Source of the DNA: CAYPEL01 sp036479985
Lineage (GTDB): Bacteria > Pseudomonadota > Gammaproteobacteria > DSM-19610
Reading direction: 5' to 3'
Assembly: GCA_965224815.1 (NCBI GenBank)
Contig: CBDDAF010000003.1
Location: 682,001 to 746,000 of the forward strand
Length of the DNA stretch: 64,000 bases
Part shown: piece by piece, positions 37,182-45,522 of the stretch
Numbering within the stretch: the first letter of the stretch is position 1
How the letters are laid out: each line of letters starts with the position of its first letter
The notes under the pieces: generated by a model
Database searches by the model: none
The model's input: the letters and a program-made list of their open reading frames with translations, nothing else
What the model was told of the DNA's origin: nothing
Translations under genes and position numbers: made by a program

Positions 37182-37266
37182 TGGTGCGAAAGGAGAGACT
37201 CGAACTCTCACGGGTTGCCCCACTGGAACCTAAATCCAGCGCGTATACCAATTCCGCCACTTTCGC
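37182..37266 (-). tRNA. tRNA-Leu (TAG)
   Basis: 85 bases with CCA encoded and the long variable arm of class II tRNAs. Anticodon stem-loop CTGGATTTAGGTTCCAG gives TAG. The acceptor stem GCGAAAG pairs with CTTTCGC. It is last of the five-gene cluster, 72 bases before tig. Confidence 0.96.
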
Positions 37267-37359
37267 AGAAAACCCTAGCTAAGACTTGTAGAGTTAGGAG
37301 ATTATACCGGTTTCATAGAATCAGGATAAGCCTTTATCAGCATTCTTGATATTGCAAGG

Positions 37360-37435
37360 TGGTGGGCCGTATAGGAATTGAACCTATAACAAATGGATTA
37401 AGAGTCCACTGCTCTACCAATTGAGCTAACGGCCC
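37360..37435 (-). tRNA. tRNA-Lys (CTT)
   Basis: 76 bases with CCA encoded. The stem-loop TGGACTCTTAATCCA gives anticodon CTT. The acceptor stem GGGCCGT pairs with ACGGCCC. The T arm is TAGGTTCAATTCCTA. Confidence 0.96.
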
Positions 37436-37441
37436 GAAAAA

Positions 37442-37518
37442 TGGGGTGGACGATGGGACTCGAACCCACGACGACTGGAATCACAATCCAGGGCTCTACC
37501 AACTGAGCTACGCCCACC
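37442..37518 (-). tRNA. tRNA-His (GTG)
   Basis: 77 bases including the extra 5' G (position -1) that pairs with C73, the identity mark of tRNA-His. The anticodon loop TTGTGAT gives GTG. CCA is encoded. Confidence 0.97.
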
Positions 37519-37541
37519 ATTGACGCTTTTTTACCGGTATA

Positions 37542-37618
37542 TGGCGCGCCCGGCAGGACTCGAACCTGCAACCCCCGGCTTAGAAGGCCGGTGCTCTATC
37601 CGGTTGAGCTACGGGCGC
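37542..37618 (-). tRNA. tRNA-Arg (TCT)
   Basis: 77 bases with CCA encoded. Anticodon loop CTTCTAA gives TCT. The acceptor stem GCGCCCG pairs with CGGGCGC. Very similar to the E. coli tRNA-Arg with the same anticodon. Confidence 0.97.
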
Positions 37619-37670
37619 AAAGTTTGCTTCCTGCCGCAGGCTTGGTACAGGCCACCTGCTACCAGTAAAT

Positions 37671-37747
37671 TGGTCGGGGTAGAGAGATTCGAACTCCCGA
37701 CATCCTGCTCCCAAAGCAGGCGCGCTACCAGACTGCGCTATACCCCG
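37671..37747 (-). tRNA. tRNA-Pro (TGG)
   Basis: 77 bases with CCA encoded. Anticodon loop TTTGGGA gives TGG. The acceptor stem CGGGGTA pairs with TACCCCG. It is the first gene of the cluster Pro-Arg-His-Lys-Leu. Confidence 0.97.
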
Positions 37748-37890
37748 AATTCCAGCTACCTAAGCCCGGATGGGGCGGGAATTGTACGTTAGCCAATAAG
37801 TTTACGTCAATGACACCAAGTCCATGCTTGTCGCTCTGTAAGTTGCATGCGAGAATCGCGCCTCATTAAAGCCTTACATTCCAGTTATTC

Positions 37891-38745
37891 ATGAACGCCA
37901 AAATTATTGACGGTAAAGCGATTGCAGCAGATATTCGCGCTCAAATCAGCAAGCGCATCGCCGATCGGCTGGCCACAAATTTACGCCGCCCTGGGCTTGC
38001 TGTCATTCTGGTCGGAAGCGATCCGGCATCTGAAATCTATGTCCGCAATAAACGCCGCGCCTGTGAAGAGGCCGGTTTATTATCAAAATCCTGGGATTTG
38101 CCTGCCGATACACCCGAAGCTGAACTCCTGGCATTAATCGATGAGCTGAATCAGAATTCAGATATCGATGGCATACTGGTACAACTCCCCCTACCAGATC
38201 ATATCGACACCGAACAGGTTATCGAGCGAATCCAGCCTGATAAAGATGTGGATGGCTTCCATCCTTATAACATCGGTCGGCTTGCAGTGAGATCTCCCTT
38301 ATTACGCCCCTGCACACCACGAGGTGTTATTACTTTGCTCGAACATATTGGTGAGAAATTTTACGGAAGAGAAGCCGTTGTAGTCGGGGTATCGAACCAT
38401 GTCGGCCGACCCATGGTGCTGGAGTTATTACTCGCGGGGGCAACTGTCACCGGCTGCCATCGCTTTACCAAAGATCTTGAATCTCACGTCAAACACGCCG
38501 AAATATTAGTTGTCGCCGCCGGTAAGGCAAATCTAATCCCTGGACAATGGGTTCAACCTGGCGCAACTGTTATTGATATTGGTATTCACCGTATGGACGA
38601 TGGCAGCTTGTCTGGGGATATGGATTTCGACTCTGCACGTAAACGGGCTGCCTGGATCACCCCTGTACCCGGTGGTGTAGGCCCGATGACAGTGGCTACG
38701 CTACTACAAAACACGCTGTATGCCGCTGAAGAGTTACATACCTAA
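37891..38745 (+). CDS. folD: Methylene-THF dehydrogenase / methenyl-THF cyclohydrolase
   Basis: A 284-residue bifunctional enzyme that interconverts 5,10-methylene- and 10-formyl-tetrahydrofolate, supplying one-carbon units for purines and formyl-Met. Signature strings are VGSDPASEIYVRNKRRAC (with the catalytic Lys), DGILVQLPLPDHID, PCTPRGV, VGVSNHVGRPM and TPVPGGVGPMTVATLL. Length matches E. coli FolD (288). The gene is divergent from the tRNA cluster and stands alone; an inverted repeat follows it. Confidence 0.97.
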   Translation: MNAKIIDGKAIAADIRAQISKRIADRLATNLRRPGLAVILVGSDPASEIYVRNKRRACEEAGLLSKSWDLPADTPEAELLALIDELNQNSDIDGILVQLPLPDHIDTEQVIERIQPDKDVDGFHPYNIGRLAVRSPLLRPCTPRGVITLLEHIGEKFYGREAVVVGVSNHVGRPMVLELLLAGATVTGCHRFTKDLESHVKHAEILVVAAGKANLIPGQWVQPGATVIDIGIHRMDDGSLSGDMDFDSARKRAAWITPVPGGVGPMTVATLLQNTLYAAEELHT

Positions 38746-38767
38746 TGTCCGTCCATAGACAATAAAC

Positions 38768-38847
38768 TCTCGCAAAGACGCAGAGCACGCAAAGAATTAA
38801 ATGATTGGTTTGTAGCTTGTCTTTGCGTGCTCTGCGTCTTTGCGAGA
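38768..38847. repeat. Perfect 27-base inverted repeat (TCTCGCAAAGACGCAGAG family)
   Basis: Left arm begins TCTCGCAAAGACGCAGAGCA and the right arm ends TGCTCTGCGTCTTTGCGAGA. All 27 positions pair; the loop is 26 bases. It lies between the convergent folD and GGDEF/EAL genes. The sequence belongs to a widely dispersed bacterial repeat family and is related to 26888-26984. Confidence 0.85.
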
Positions 38848-38870
38848 TAAATACGGGTAATCAAGAACTC

Positions 38871-41315
38871 TTAGCTGATAACGCATAAACCTTCTGTTTT
38901 GCGCGCCTCATTAAAGAGCTCCTCAACCGGCTGAGGCAGTGCTATCACGTGCCCCTGGCAATAATCTACGCCCAGAACGCGAATCGACTCCAGCACTTCT
39001 TCACTCTCGACCATCTCGGCAATCGTCGCAACACCCATAGTATGAGCAATTTCGTTAATCGCCCTGACCATCGCGGCATTAATTGGGTCATTACACATAT
39101 TCTTGACAAAATTTCCGTCAAGTTTGACGTAATCCACGCCAAGCTCCGGCAAGTTACCCATTGAGTTAAGCCCGCCGCCAAAATCATCCAGCGCAAAGCG
39201 GCAGCCACATTTTTTTAAACGTTTGATGGCATCCCTTACACCGCGCAGATTGGATATCACCGCACGTTCGGATATTTCAAAACAGATTCCACTCACAATC
39301 AAACTGTGAGTTTTTATCTCTTCTTCCAGATACTCCACAAAAGAAATATCACAAAGAGACTGACCGGACAAATTAACCAGCACTATTGCACTCTCACTAA
39401 AGTGTGGAAACTCCTTTAATAGAGTAATGGTCTTATTGACCACCCATCGGTCGATCTCCGGCATGAGCTTGTAACGTTCTGCGGCGGGTATAAACGCCAT
39501 GGGTAAGATACATTCATTATCGCGTTGCATACGCAATAGAAATTCATAATGAGCCGGCACAGTATCACTTACTGACACAGGCACAATAGGCTGAAATAAT
39601 AGATTGAATCTATCCTCATCAAGCGCCATCCTGATTTCTGATACCCAATTCATCTCGCCGCGGCGTTCTTCCATCTCGGTATCCGATGGCTGATAGACAT
39701 GTATCCGGTTACGGCCACCGTCTTTTGCCGCATAACAGGCGATGTCAGCCGATGCCATCAATTCTTCACTCGAGTGGGATGTGTTGTTGATCTCGATGAC
39801 ACCGATGCTGGCACCCACTTCAAAACTACGTTCATCGTGCTGAAAACGGAAGGCGTGTAACGCTGAGCGCAGATTTTCTGCAATGCGTGTCGCCTGCTCC
39901 AGGCTGCAATGCGTTAATAACACACCAAACTCATCACCACCCAGTCGAGCCAGGATGTCTGCATCACGGATCTGACTTTGCAACACTTCTGCCAACTGCC
40001 TTAATAATTCATCACCTGCACCATGCCCGCATACATCGTTGACAACCTTGAATTGATCCAGATCTACATAACATAACGCATGCTGCGTTTTCTGGTTAGT
40101 TGTACTGTCGAGCAATTCTTCCAAACGGGCCTCAAATTCTCGCCGGTTATATAAGCCGGTTAACGGATCATGACTGGCCTGGTAAGACAGCCTCTGTGCC
40201 AATTGGCGGGCATGCCCAACATCACGAAATACCGTAACAGCTCCGACCAGGGTACCCTTTTGATCCCTGATCGGGGCGGCTGAATCAGCTATGGCGACAT
40301 AACTGCCATCACGTCTCAGGAGTAATTTTTGTTTATCACAGACCATGCGCTCTTCTGATTGCAGGCAACGCATCGTTGAGCTGGGCATGGCTTTTTTACT
40401 TTCTTCTTCAACCAATCGCATCATGTTATCAAAGGGGATACCAATGGCTTCGCCTGATGACCAACCGGTCAGTTCTTCGGCAGCCGGATTCATATACTCG
40501 ATATTGCCGGAGGCATCTGTGGTTATAACCGCATCACCAATCGAATGGAGAGTTACAACCGCCTTTTCTTTTTCTTCATACAGCTGGAATTCCGCTTCGC
40601 AAATCTGTTCAAGCGCCTGATGCAGCGCATTACGCTGCTCCTTGGAATAATCCAGCGCCTGGTTGATAAAACGCCCCAGATAACCGAATTCGTCATTCTT
40701 TGATTCGACAAACCTGATGTCCTCATCACCCTTGGAAATGGCCACTGCAGTTCCAATCATGTTACGGAATGGCCGGGTTAACACGGCATTGAGAATTTTT
40801 TGCAGTAGCAGACCGAAAATCAGAAACATGCCGCCCATCCCCAACAATAATTCTTTTCGACTTTGAGCAATTTGTGTTTCTACTGATGTCAGACACAAGC
40901 TCAATTCAACCTGGCTGGCAGCCGTACCTTTAGCCGACCCTGGAATAAATACTGGACGTGTATAACAGTCCACTTGACTCATTGGCTGGCCAATTTCAAT
41001 TATTTCATTACCCGTCTTGATAGAAATAGACTCGAAAGAGGAAACTACAGCCGCCCTTTTCTGGATATAAGCAACTACGACATCAAGCGTCATGGATGGT
41101 TGTTTTACAATCTGTTGACTCAGCCCTGCTGTAAAACGATCAACAGAAGATTGCTGGGACTGGATGATAAATTCCTGCTCTTTTCCCAGCGCCAATACCA
41201 CCACAAACAATCCAATCGCGACTAACCCCCAGAAAACAATACCTGCTACCCGTACCGGTAACACGGACAGTGTATTTAATTCAGCATCATCCAGGTACGA
41301 TTGCTTGTCACTCAT
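38871..41315 (-). CDS. Membrane sensor with HAMP-like, PAS, GGDEF and EAL domains (c-di-GMP turnover)
   Basis: An 814-residue signalling protein. It has two membrane helices (about 22-42 and 158-178) flanking a periplasmic sensor, a HAMP-like segment, and a PAS domain (VTTDASGNIEYMNPAAEELT). The GGDEF domain has RLGGDEFGVLL and the inhibitory RxxD site RDAD five residues before it. The EAL domain is written EFLLR in place of EALLR but keeps NLSG, EISER, DDFGGG, DYVKLDG and the final ESEEVLESIRVLGVDYCQGH, so it may be active. It starts at the ATG that overlaps the stop of the upstream membrane protein (ATGA), not 32 codons earlier. Confidence 0.92.
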   Translation of the reverse strand: MSDKQSYLDDAELNTLSVLPVRVAGIVFWGLVAIGLFVVVLALGKEQEFIIQSQQSSVDRFTAGLSQQIVKQPSMTLDVVVAYIQKRAAVVSSFESISIKTGNEIIEIGQPMSQVDCYTRPVFIPGSAKGTAASQVELSLCLTSVETQIAQSRKELLLGMGGMFLIFGLLLQKILNAVLTRPFRNMIGTAVAISKGDEDIRFVESKNDEFGYLGRFINQALDYSKEQRNALHQALEQICEAEFQLYEEKEKAVVTLHSIGDAVITTDASGNIEYMNPAAEELTGWSSGEAIGIPFDNMMRLVEEESKKAMPSSTMRCLQSEERMVCDKQKLLLRRDGSYVAIADSAAPIRDQKGTLVGAVTVFRDVGHARQLAQRLSYQASHDPLTGLYNRREFEARLEELLDSTTNQKTQHALCYVDLDQFKVVNDVCGHGAGDELLRQLAEVLQSQIRDADILARLGGDEFGVLLTHCSLEQATRIAENLRSALHAFRFQHDERSFEVGASIGVIEINNTSHSSEELMASADIACYAAKDGGRNRIHVYQPSDTEMEERRGEMNWVSEIRMALDEDRFNLLFQPIVPVSVSDTVPAHYEFLLRMQRDNECILPMAFIPAAERYKLMPEIDRWVVNKTITLLKEFPHFSESAIVLVNLSGQSLCDISFVEYLEEEIKTHSLIVSGICFEISERAVISNLRGVRDAIKRLKKCGCRFALDDFGGGLNSMGNLPELGVDYVKLDGNFVKNMCNDPINAAMVRAINEIAHTMGVATIAEMVESEEVLESIRVLGVDYCQGHVIALPQPVEELFNEARKTEGLCVIS

Positions 41316-41707
41316 CGGAAGCCTGCCACCTTCAACGCCATTAGCATTGGGCAAACACCACTGATACCCGCACCCAACAGTGCAAAGCCAACAAACCAGG
41401 CCATCCACCAAAGTGTTTGCGGTAATACATAAAGTGACGTCACCAACGTAACAGCTACCATCAGACGCCAGGCCTGTTCAGCATCAACGTTAAACCTGAG
41501 ATGCGTTTTATCACCACCCAGCAGTGTTGACCCGCATGTCGGTAAGGTTTGTTTTCTGAAGCGGGCAATCATCAATGGCAGACGCCAATTAGTCAGACCT
41601 TCAAAAACGAGATAACCTACTAGACAAGCAAGTATTATCAGTTGGTCGTAGTAAAAACAGGCTAACAGCGCTGCTCCTAACCCGAGCCGAAATATCCGGT
41701 CAGTCAT
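41312..41707 (-). CDS. Small membrane protein, DUF2892-like, coupled to the GGDEF/EAL gene
   Basis: A 131-residue inner-membrane protein with two related halves. Each half has a hydrophobic pair of helices and a G-x-x-x-C-P-type end: LVGYLVFEGLTNWRLPLM in the first, ALLGAGISGVCPMLMALK in the second. This resembles a duplicated DUF2892 unit (YgaP-type membrane part), function unknown. The stop overlaps the start of the GGDEF/EAL gene by four bases, so the two proteins are made together and may work together. Confidence 0.65.
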   Translation of the reverse strand: MTDRIFRLGLGAALLACFYYDQLIILACLVGYLVFEGLTNWRLPLMIARFRKQTLPTCGSTLLGGDKTHLRFNVDAEQAWRLMVAVTLVTSLYVLPQTLWWMAWFVGFALLGAGISGVCPMLMALKVAGFR

Positions 41708-41808
41708 ATCTTATTGATTCACATAAAATAATTTTGGAGCACACAGAATGCTCCGAACAGGAATGAAATCGGCTATTTCAGGACTTTCTTGAATGGATTA
41801 AATAGCGG

Positions 41809-43197
41809 TTAGCCACGTCTCCACGTGGTGCCTTGAGGAGAATCTTCGAGAGCAATCCCGTTATCAAGCAGCTGGTTACGGATGTTATCTGCTTCTGCCC
41901 AATCTTTATTGCTGCGTGCAGCCAGACGTGCTTCGATCAGGGTTTCGATTTCGCTGTCTGTGTAGCCTGAATCTGACGAAATTTGCGGTGATTTGAGAAA
42001 ACTCTGTGGATCTGACTGTAGCAAGCCTAGCCGCGCGCCAAGTTGGCGCAAAGTGGAAGTATAGATGTCAACCGTCGCTTCGCCATTCTCTCGCGCACGA
42101 TTGACGGCTCTGGCAATATCAAATAAAACAGCGAATGCTTCGGGGGTGTTGAAATCATCATCCATCGCTGCCATGAAACGAGCTTCGTAGCCACTATCAA
42201 TTTCACCGTTTACAGTTACAGAATCACGCAAAGCGGTGTAAAGACGTTGCAAAGCCCCACGCGCCTTAACAAGGTTGTCATCCGTGTAGTTTAACGGGCT
42301 GCGGTAGTGGCTGGACAGGATAAAATAACGCACAACTTCAGGTTGATATTGTTTAAGAATCTCACGCACGGTAAAAAAGTTACCTAGTGATTTAGACATT
42401 TTTTCTTCATCCACCTGCACAAAACCATTGTGAATCCAGTAATTCACAAACGGATGCCCAGTGGCAGCCTCAGATTGCGCTATCTCGTTTTCGTGGTGTG
42501 GAAACTGTAAATCCATACCTCCGCCATGAATATCAAAATGCGCCCCCAGGCGGTCAGTAGACATAGCAGAGCATTCGATATGCCAACCTGGACGGCCATC
42601 ACCCCAGGGTGAAGGCCAGCAGGGTTCTTTAGGTTTTGCCGATTTCCATAACACAAAATCGAGTGGATCCTGTTTCGAGGCATCAACCTCGACGCGTGCG
42701 CCCGACCGCAAATCTTCAAGTTGTTTACCGGATAGTTTTCCATAGCCTTCAAAATGGCTCACAGAATAATAAACATCACCATTTACCCCCTGATAGGCAA
42801 AATCTTTTTCGATCAGTCGTTCAATCATATGGATTATCTGCGGCATAGAATCAGTGGCGCGTGGTTCGTAATCTGGCCGTACCACAGCCAGTGCTTCAGA
42901 ATCTTCATTCATCGCCTGAATAAACCGCTCAGTAAGTGCCTGAATAGATTCTCCGTTCTCGATTGCCCGGGCAATGATCTTGTCATCAATGTCTGTGATA
43001 TTACGCACATAGGTCACGTCATAGCCTAACTGTCTCAAATGACGGACAATAATATCGAACACCACCAGCACACGTGCATGTCCCAGATGACAATAGTCAT
43101 AGACTGTCATACCACAGACATACAGATTTACCTTGCCATCAGTGATTGGTTTAAACGTTTCTTTTGAGCGGCTCTGGCTGTTGTAAAGTGATAACAA
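41809..43197 (-). CDS. cysS: Cysteinyl-tRNA synthetase
   Basis: Charges tRNA-Cys with cysteine in the cytoplasm. The 462-residue class I synthetase has zinc-binding CGMTVYDYCHLGHARV, where HLGH is the HIGH motif. It also has GWHIECSAM, HHENEIAQSEA and EEKMSKSLGNF (KMSKS). Length matches E. coli CysS (461). It stands alone and is divergent from the cyclophilin gene, the same neighbour as in E. coli (cysS/ppiB). Confidence 0.97.
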   Translation of the reverse strand: MLSLYNSQSRSKETFKPITDGKVNLYVCGMTVYDYCHLGHARVLVVFDIIVRHLRQLGYDVTYVRNITDIDDKIIARAIENGESIQALTERFIQAMNEDSEALAVVRPDYEPRATDSMPQIIHMIERLIEKDFAYQGVNGDVYYSVSHFEGYGKLSGKQLEDLRSGARVEVDASKQDPLDFVLWKSAKPKEPCWPSPWGDGRPGWHIECSAMSTDRLGAHFDIHGGGMDLQFPHHENEIAQSEAATGHPFVNYWIHNGFVQVDEEKMSKSLGNFFTVREILKQYQPEVVRYFILSSHYRSPLNYTDDNLVKARGALQRLYTALRDSVTVNGEIDSGYEARFMAAMDDDFNTPEAFAVLFDIARAVNRARENGEATVDIYTSTLRQLGARLGLLQSDPQSFLKSPQISSDSGYTDSEIETLIEARLAARSNKDWAEADNIRNQLLDNGIALEDSPQGTTWRRG

Positions 43198-43347
43198 GGT
43201 AATAAATCCTCAATGAGTCATGTTTGACGGTACTGACCAATAATCCGGGCAGCCCTGGACAGCGCCGGATAATAACAAATGTTTATTGTCTGCACGGAAA
43301 TCATTATCATACGCAACCTGTAATTCAAACCGAGGAATACCGTTCCT

Positions 43348-43941
43348 ATGAAACAAATCACTGTCCTGTTACTCAGCTTTTTATACCTGATCGTCCCATT
43401 TTCTGTGATGGCTGACGGGCAGGCAACCAAAGGAGACAAATCTGTGACTGTCCGTATGCAAACTAATAAAGGTGAAATCGTCCTTGAGCTGTACGCCGAC
43501 AAGGCTCCTGAAACTGTCGAGAATTTTATTGGCTATGCCAAATCCGGTTTTTATGACGGGACAATTTTTCACCGTGTCATTCCAGGCTTCATGGTACAGG
43601 GCGGTGGTTTTGAGCCAGGCATGAAAGAAAAAGAAACCAAGGCACCTATTAAAAATGAAGCAGACAATGGCCTGACTAACGACCTCGGTACCATCGCTAT
43701 GGCCCGGACACCGGATCCTCATTCTGCGAGCTCACAGTTTTTTATCAATGGGAAAGACAATGACTTTCTCAACTACAGTTCACAAACCGCTCAGGGCTGG
43801 GGCTACTGTGTATTTGGCAAAGTGACTGAAGGCATAGAAGTTATTCAAAGCATCGAAAAAGTGAGCACAGGCGAAAGTGGCGGACACGGTGATGTGCCAG
43901 TTGAGGATGTTGTCATTGAAAAAGTCAGCATTGAAGACTAA
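43348..43941 (+). CDS. ppiA: Periplasmic cyclophilin-type peptidyl-prolyl isomerase
   Basis: A 197-residue prolyl isomerase with a signal peptide (residues 1-22, ending SVMA), so it acts in the periplasm. The cyclophilin core is clear: FIGYAKSGFYDGTIFHRVIP, GFMVQGGGFEPGM, IAMARTPDPHSASSQFFIN, and WGYCVFGKVTEGIEVI. Catalytic Arg and Phe positions (FHRV, QFFIN) are kept. It is divergent from cysS. A terminator separates it from lpxH. The symbol reflects its periplasmic type; an orthology test with ppiB would settle it. Confidence 0.9.
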   Translation: MKQITVLLLSFLYLIVPFSVMADGQATKGDKSVTVRMQTNKGEIVLELYADKAPETVENFIGYAKSGFYDGTIFHRVIPGFMVQGGGFEPGMKEKETKAPIKNEADNGLTNDLGTIAMARTPDPHSASSQFFINGKDNDFLNYSSQTAQGWGYCVFGKVTEGIEVIQSIEKVSTGESGGHGDVPVEDVVIEKVSIED

Positions 43942-43949
43942 CTGATTCT

Positions 43950-43977
43950 GGTGGGCCGGTAACCGGCCCACCGTTTT
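43950..43977 (+). terminator. Rho-independent terminator after the cyclophilin gene
   Basis: Perfect 10-base stem GGTGGGCCGG-TAA-CCGGCCCACC, followed by GTTTT. It lies between the cyclophilin gene and lpxH, nine bases before the lpxH start. Confidence 0.8.
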
Positions 43978-43985
43978 AAATCTCC

Positions 43986-44702
43986 GTGTCTACCCTGCTC
44001 ATTTCGGATCTTCATCTCGATCCCCGTTATCCGGACACCATTCAGAATTTCATTAATTTACTCGAATCCAACGTATTAAAAACGGACACCCTGTACATTC
44101 TTGGCGATCTCTTTGAAATCTGGATTGGTGATGACTACATCGATCCTGCTTACCAGCCTGTCATCCATAGCCTGCAAACTTTAACCCAGCATGGCACAGC
44201 GGTTTTTCTGCTACATGGCAACCGGGATTTTCTTCTGGGTGATGAGTTTATGCAGCAGACAGGCTGCACATTGTTATCCGACCCGGTACTGGTCGATCTA
44301 TATGGTCAGCCTGCTTTGCTTATGCATGGCGATCTATTGTGTACTGATGACACTGAATATCAGGCATTCCGGCACACTGTTAGAGATCTGGAATGGCAAA
44401 CAAACGTTCTCAAGAAATCCATCAAAGAAAGACTCGCTATGGCTGAAGATGCGCGCTCACTCAGCAGTGAGCTTACCAGAGACAAACCCGAAGCTATCAT
44501 GGATGTGAATGCCGACGCTGTCAGGCAAGTATTTGAACAACATAACACCCGCTTGTTAATACACGGACATACTCACCGGCCAGGATTTCATGAGTTGGTA
44601 ATTAATAATAAGCCAGCTCGCCGAATCGTATTAGGTGACTGGCATCAGCGGGGAAATTATTTGGTCGTCACACCGGATGACTTTACAGTCAAATACTGCT
44701 GA
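43986..44702 (+). CDS. lpxH: UDP-2,3-diacylglucosamine diphosphatase
   Basis: Cleaves UDP-2,3-diacylglucosamine to lipid X in lipid A synthesis. The 238-residue metallophosphoesterase has the metal-binding blocks ISDLHLD, LGDLFEIWIGDD, LLHGNRDFLLG, HGDLLCTDD and HGHTHRPGFHE. Length matches E. coli LpxH (240). The start is a GTG that gives the expected N-terminus (M)STLLISDLH. It is normally next to a cyclophilin gene in gammaproteobacteria, as here. Confidence 0.96.
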   Translation: MSTLLISDLHLDPRYPDTIQNFINLLESNVLKTDTLYILGDLFEIWIGDDYIDPAYQPVIHSLQTLTQHGTAVFLLHGNRDFLLGDEFMQQTGCTLLSDPVLVDLYGQPALLMHGDLLCTDDTEYQAFRHTVRDLEWQTNVLKKSIKERLAMAEDARSLSSELTRDKPEAIMDVNADAVRQVFEQHNTRLLIHGHTHRPGFHELVINNKPARRIVLGDWHQRGNYLVVTPDDFTVKYC

Positions 44703-44720
44703 CATAGGAAAACTCTGATA

Positions 44721-44799
44721 CCTGTAGGGTGGGGTGAGGCACGAACCCCACCATCCACTGTTGGCCCGGTGGGGTTCGTACCTCACCCCACCCTACGGG
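44721..44799. repeat. Long inverted repeat (GTAGGGTGGGGTGAGG family)
   Basis: Arms of 32 bases, CCTGTAGGGTGGGGTGAGGC on the left and its near-perfect complement ending CACCCCACCCTACGGG on the right, with a 15-base loop. It lies between lpxH and the convergent 225-residue gene. Confidence 0.8.
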
Positions 44800-44844
44800 T
44801 TTGTTTTCACGGCAGTGTTGAACTCCGAAACTTGGGTTAATAAG

Positions 44845-45522
44845 TTATGGGCTGTACTGCCGGAATCCGGCAGGCAATTCAAACAGGCTGTCATCAAGCG
44901 GCATAGTTTTATAATCCACCAATTGCCGACTCTTGCCATTATGATCCCATTCCCTGACGGGTAACCCGTGTTGCAAATGCAATGCCGGTGCATATAAATA
45001 TTGAATCATGAAACAACCGCTACGCATTTCCTTAGGCGTACTCTCCAGTGTTCTCAATTGCTGCACCGTCAGAACCTGATTAAATTCCTGCATAGCCTGC
45101 CGTACTTCATCAAGCAAACCTGGCGCCACCATTGCGCTATAGCAAATTTGTTCAGATGAAAACACGTTAACTTCATAGGTCGCCTTCCCATCGATTTGAG
45201 GTGCTGATGGATCGGCTATCTTTTTCTCTTTAATCACAAATGATTCCGGTGCCTTTGGTCGCTGGCCATTCCCATCTATCACCATAATAGAATTGTTTTC
45301 AGGGACAACATTGAAAATCTTTTTTTGTTTCCGATCCAGTAAAACAAAACCCTGTTTAGGGTCGCCATTATCAGACCGCATAAAACGATCAGTCACTATG
45401 TAGCGCACTGTCTCCGGCTCTATATCTGTTTCCTGTTCGGTATACCAGACAACTGAAGCCTTATCAGCAAAACTATTAATCGGGAATAGCAATAGAGTGG
45501 TTATATATAATATATTGTTCAT
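44845..45522 (-). CDS. Periplasmic protein of unknown function
   Basis: A 225-residue protein with a signal peptide (residues 1-19, ending NSFA). The mature body is beta-rich (TVRYIVTDRFMRSDNGDP, GFVLLDRKQKKIFNVVPENN) with two Cys (EQICYSAMV; SGCFMIQYLY). This layout recalls DUF4412-type proteins but the match is not firm. The start codon overlaps the stop of the DUF455 gene by ATGA, so the two are co-translated. Confidence 0.65.
   Translation of the reverse strand: MNNILYITTLLLFPINSFADKASVVWYTEQETDIEPETVRYIVTDRFMRSDNGDPKQGFVLLDRKQKKIFNVVPENNSIMVIDGNGQRPKAPESFVIKEKKIADPSAPQIDGKATYEVNVFSSEQICYSAMVAPGLLDEVRQAMQEFNQVLTVQQLRTLESTPKEMRSGCFMIQYLYAPALHLQHGLPVREWDHNGKSRQLVDYKTMPLDDSLFELPAGFRQYSP

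Noticed and set aside
37520..37792. A 90-codon plus-strand frame across the tRNA cluster
   Set aside because: It is antisense to tRNA-Arg and tRNA-Pro and shows the well-known false peptide (PAGLEPATPGLEGRCSIRLS) that tRNA genes produce when read backwards.
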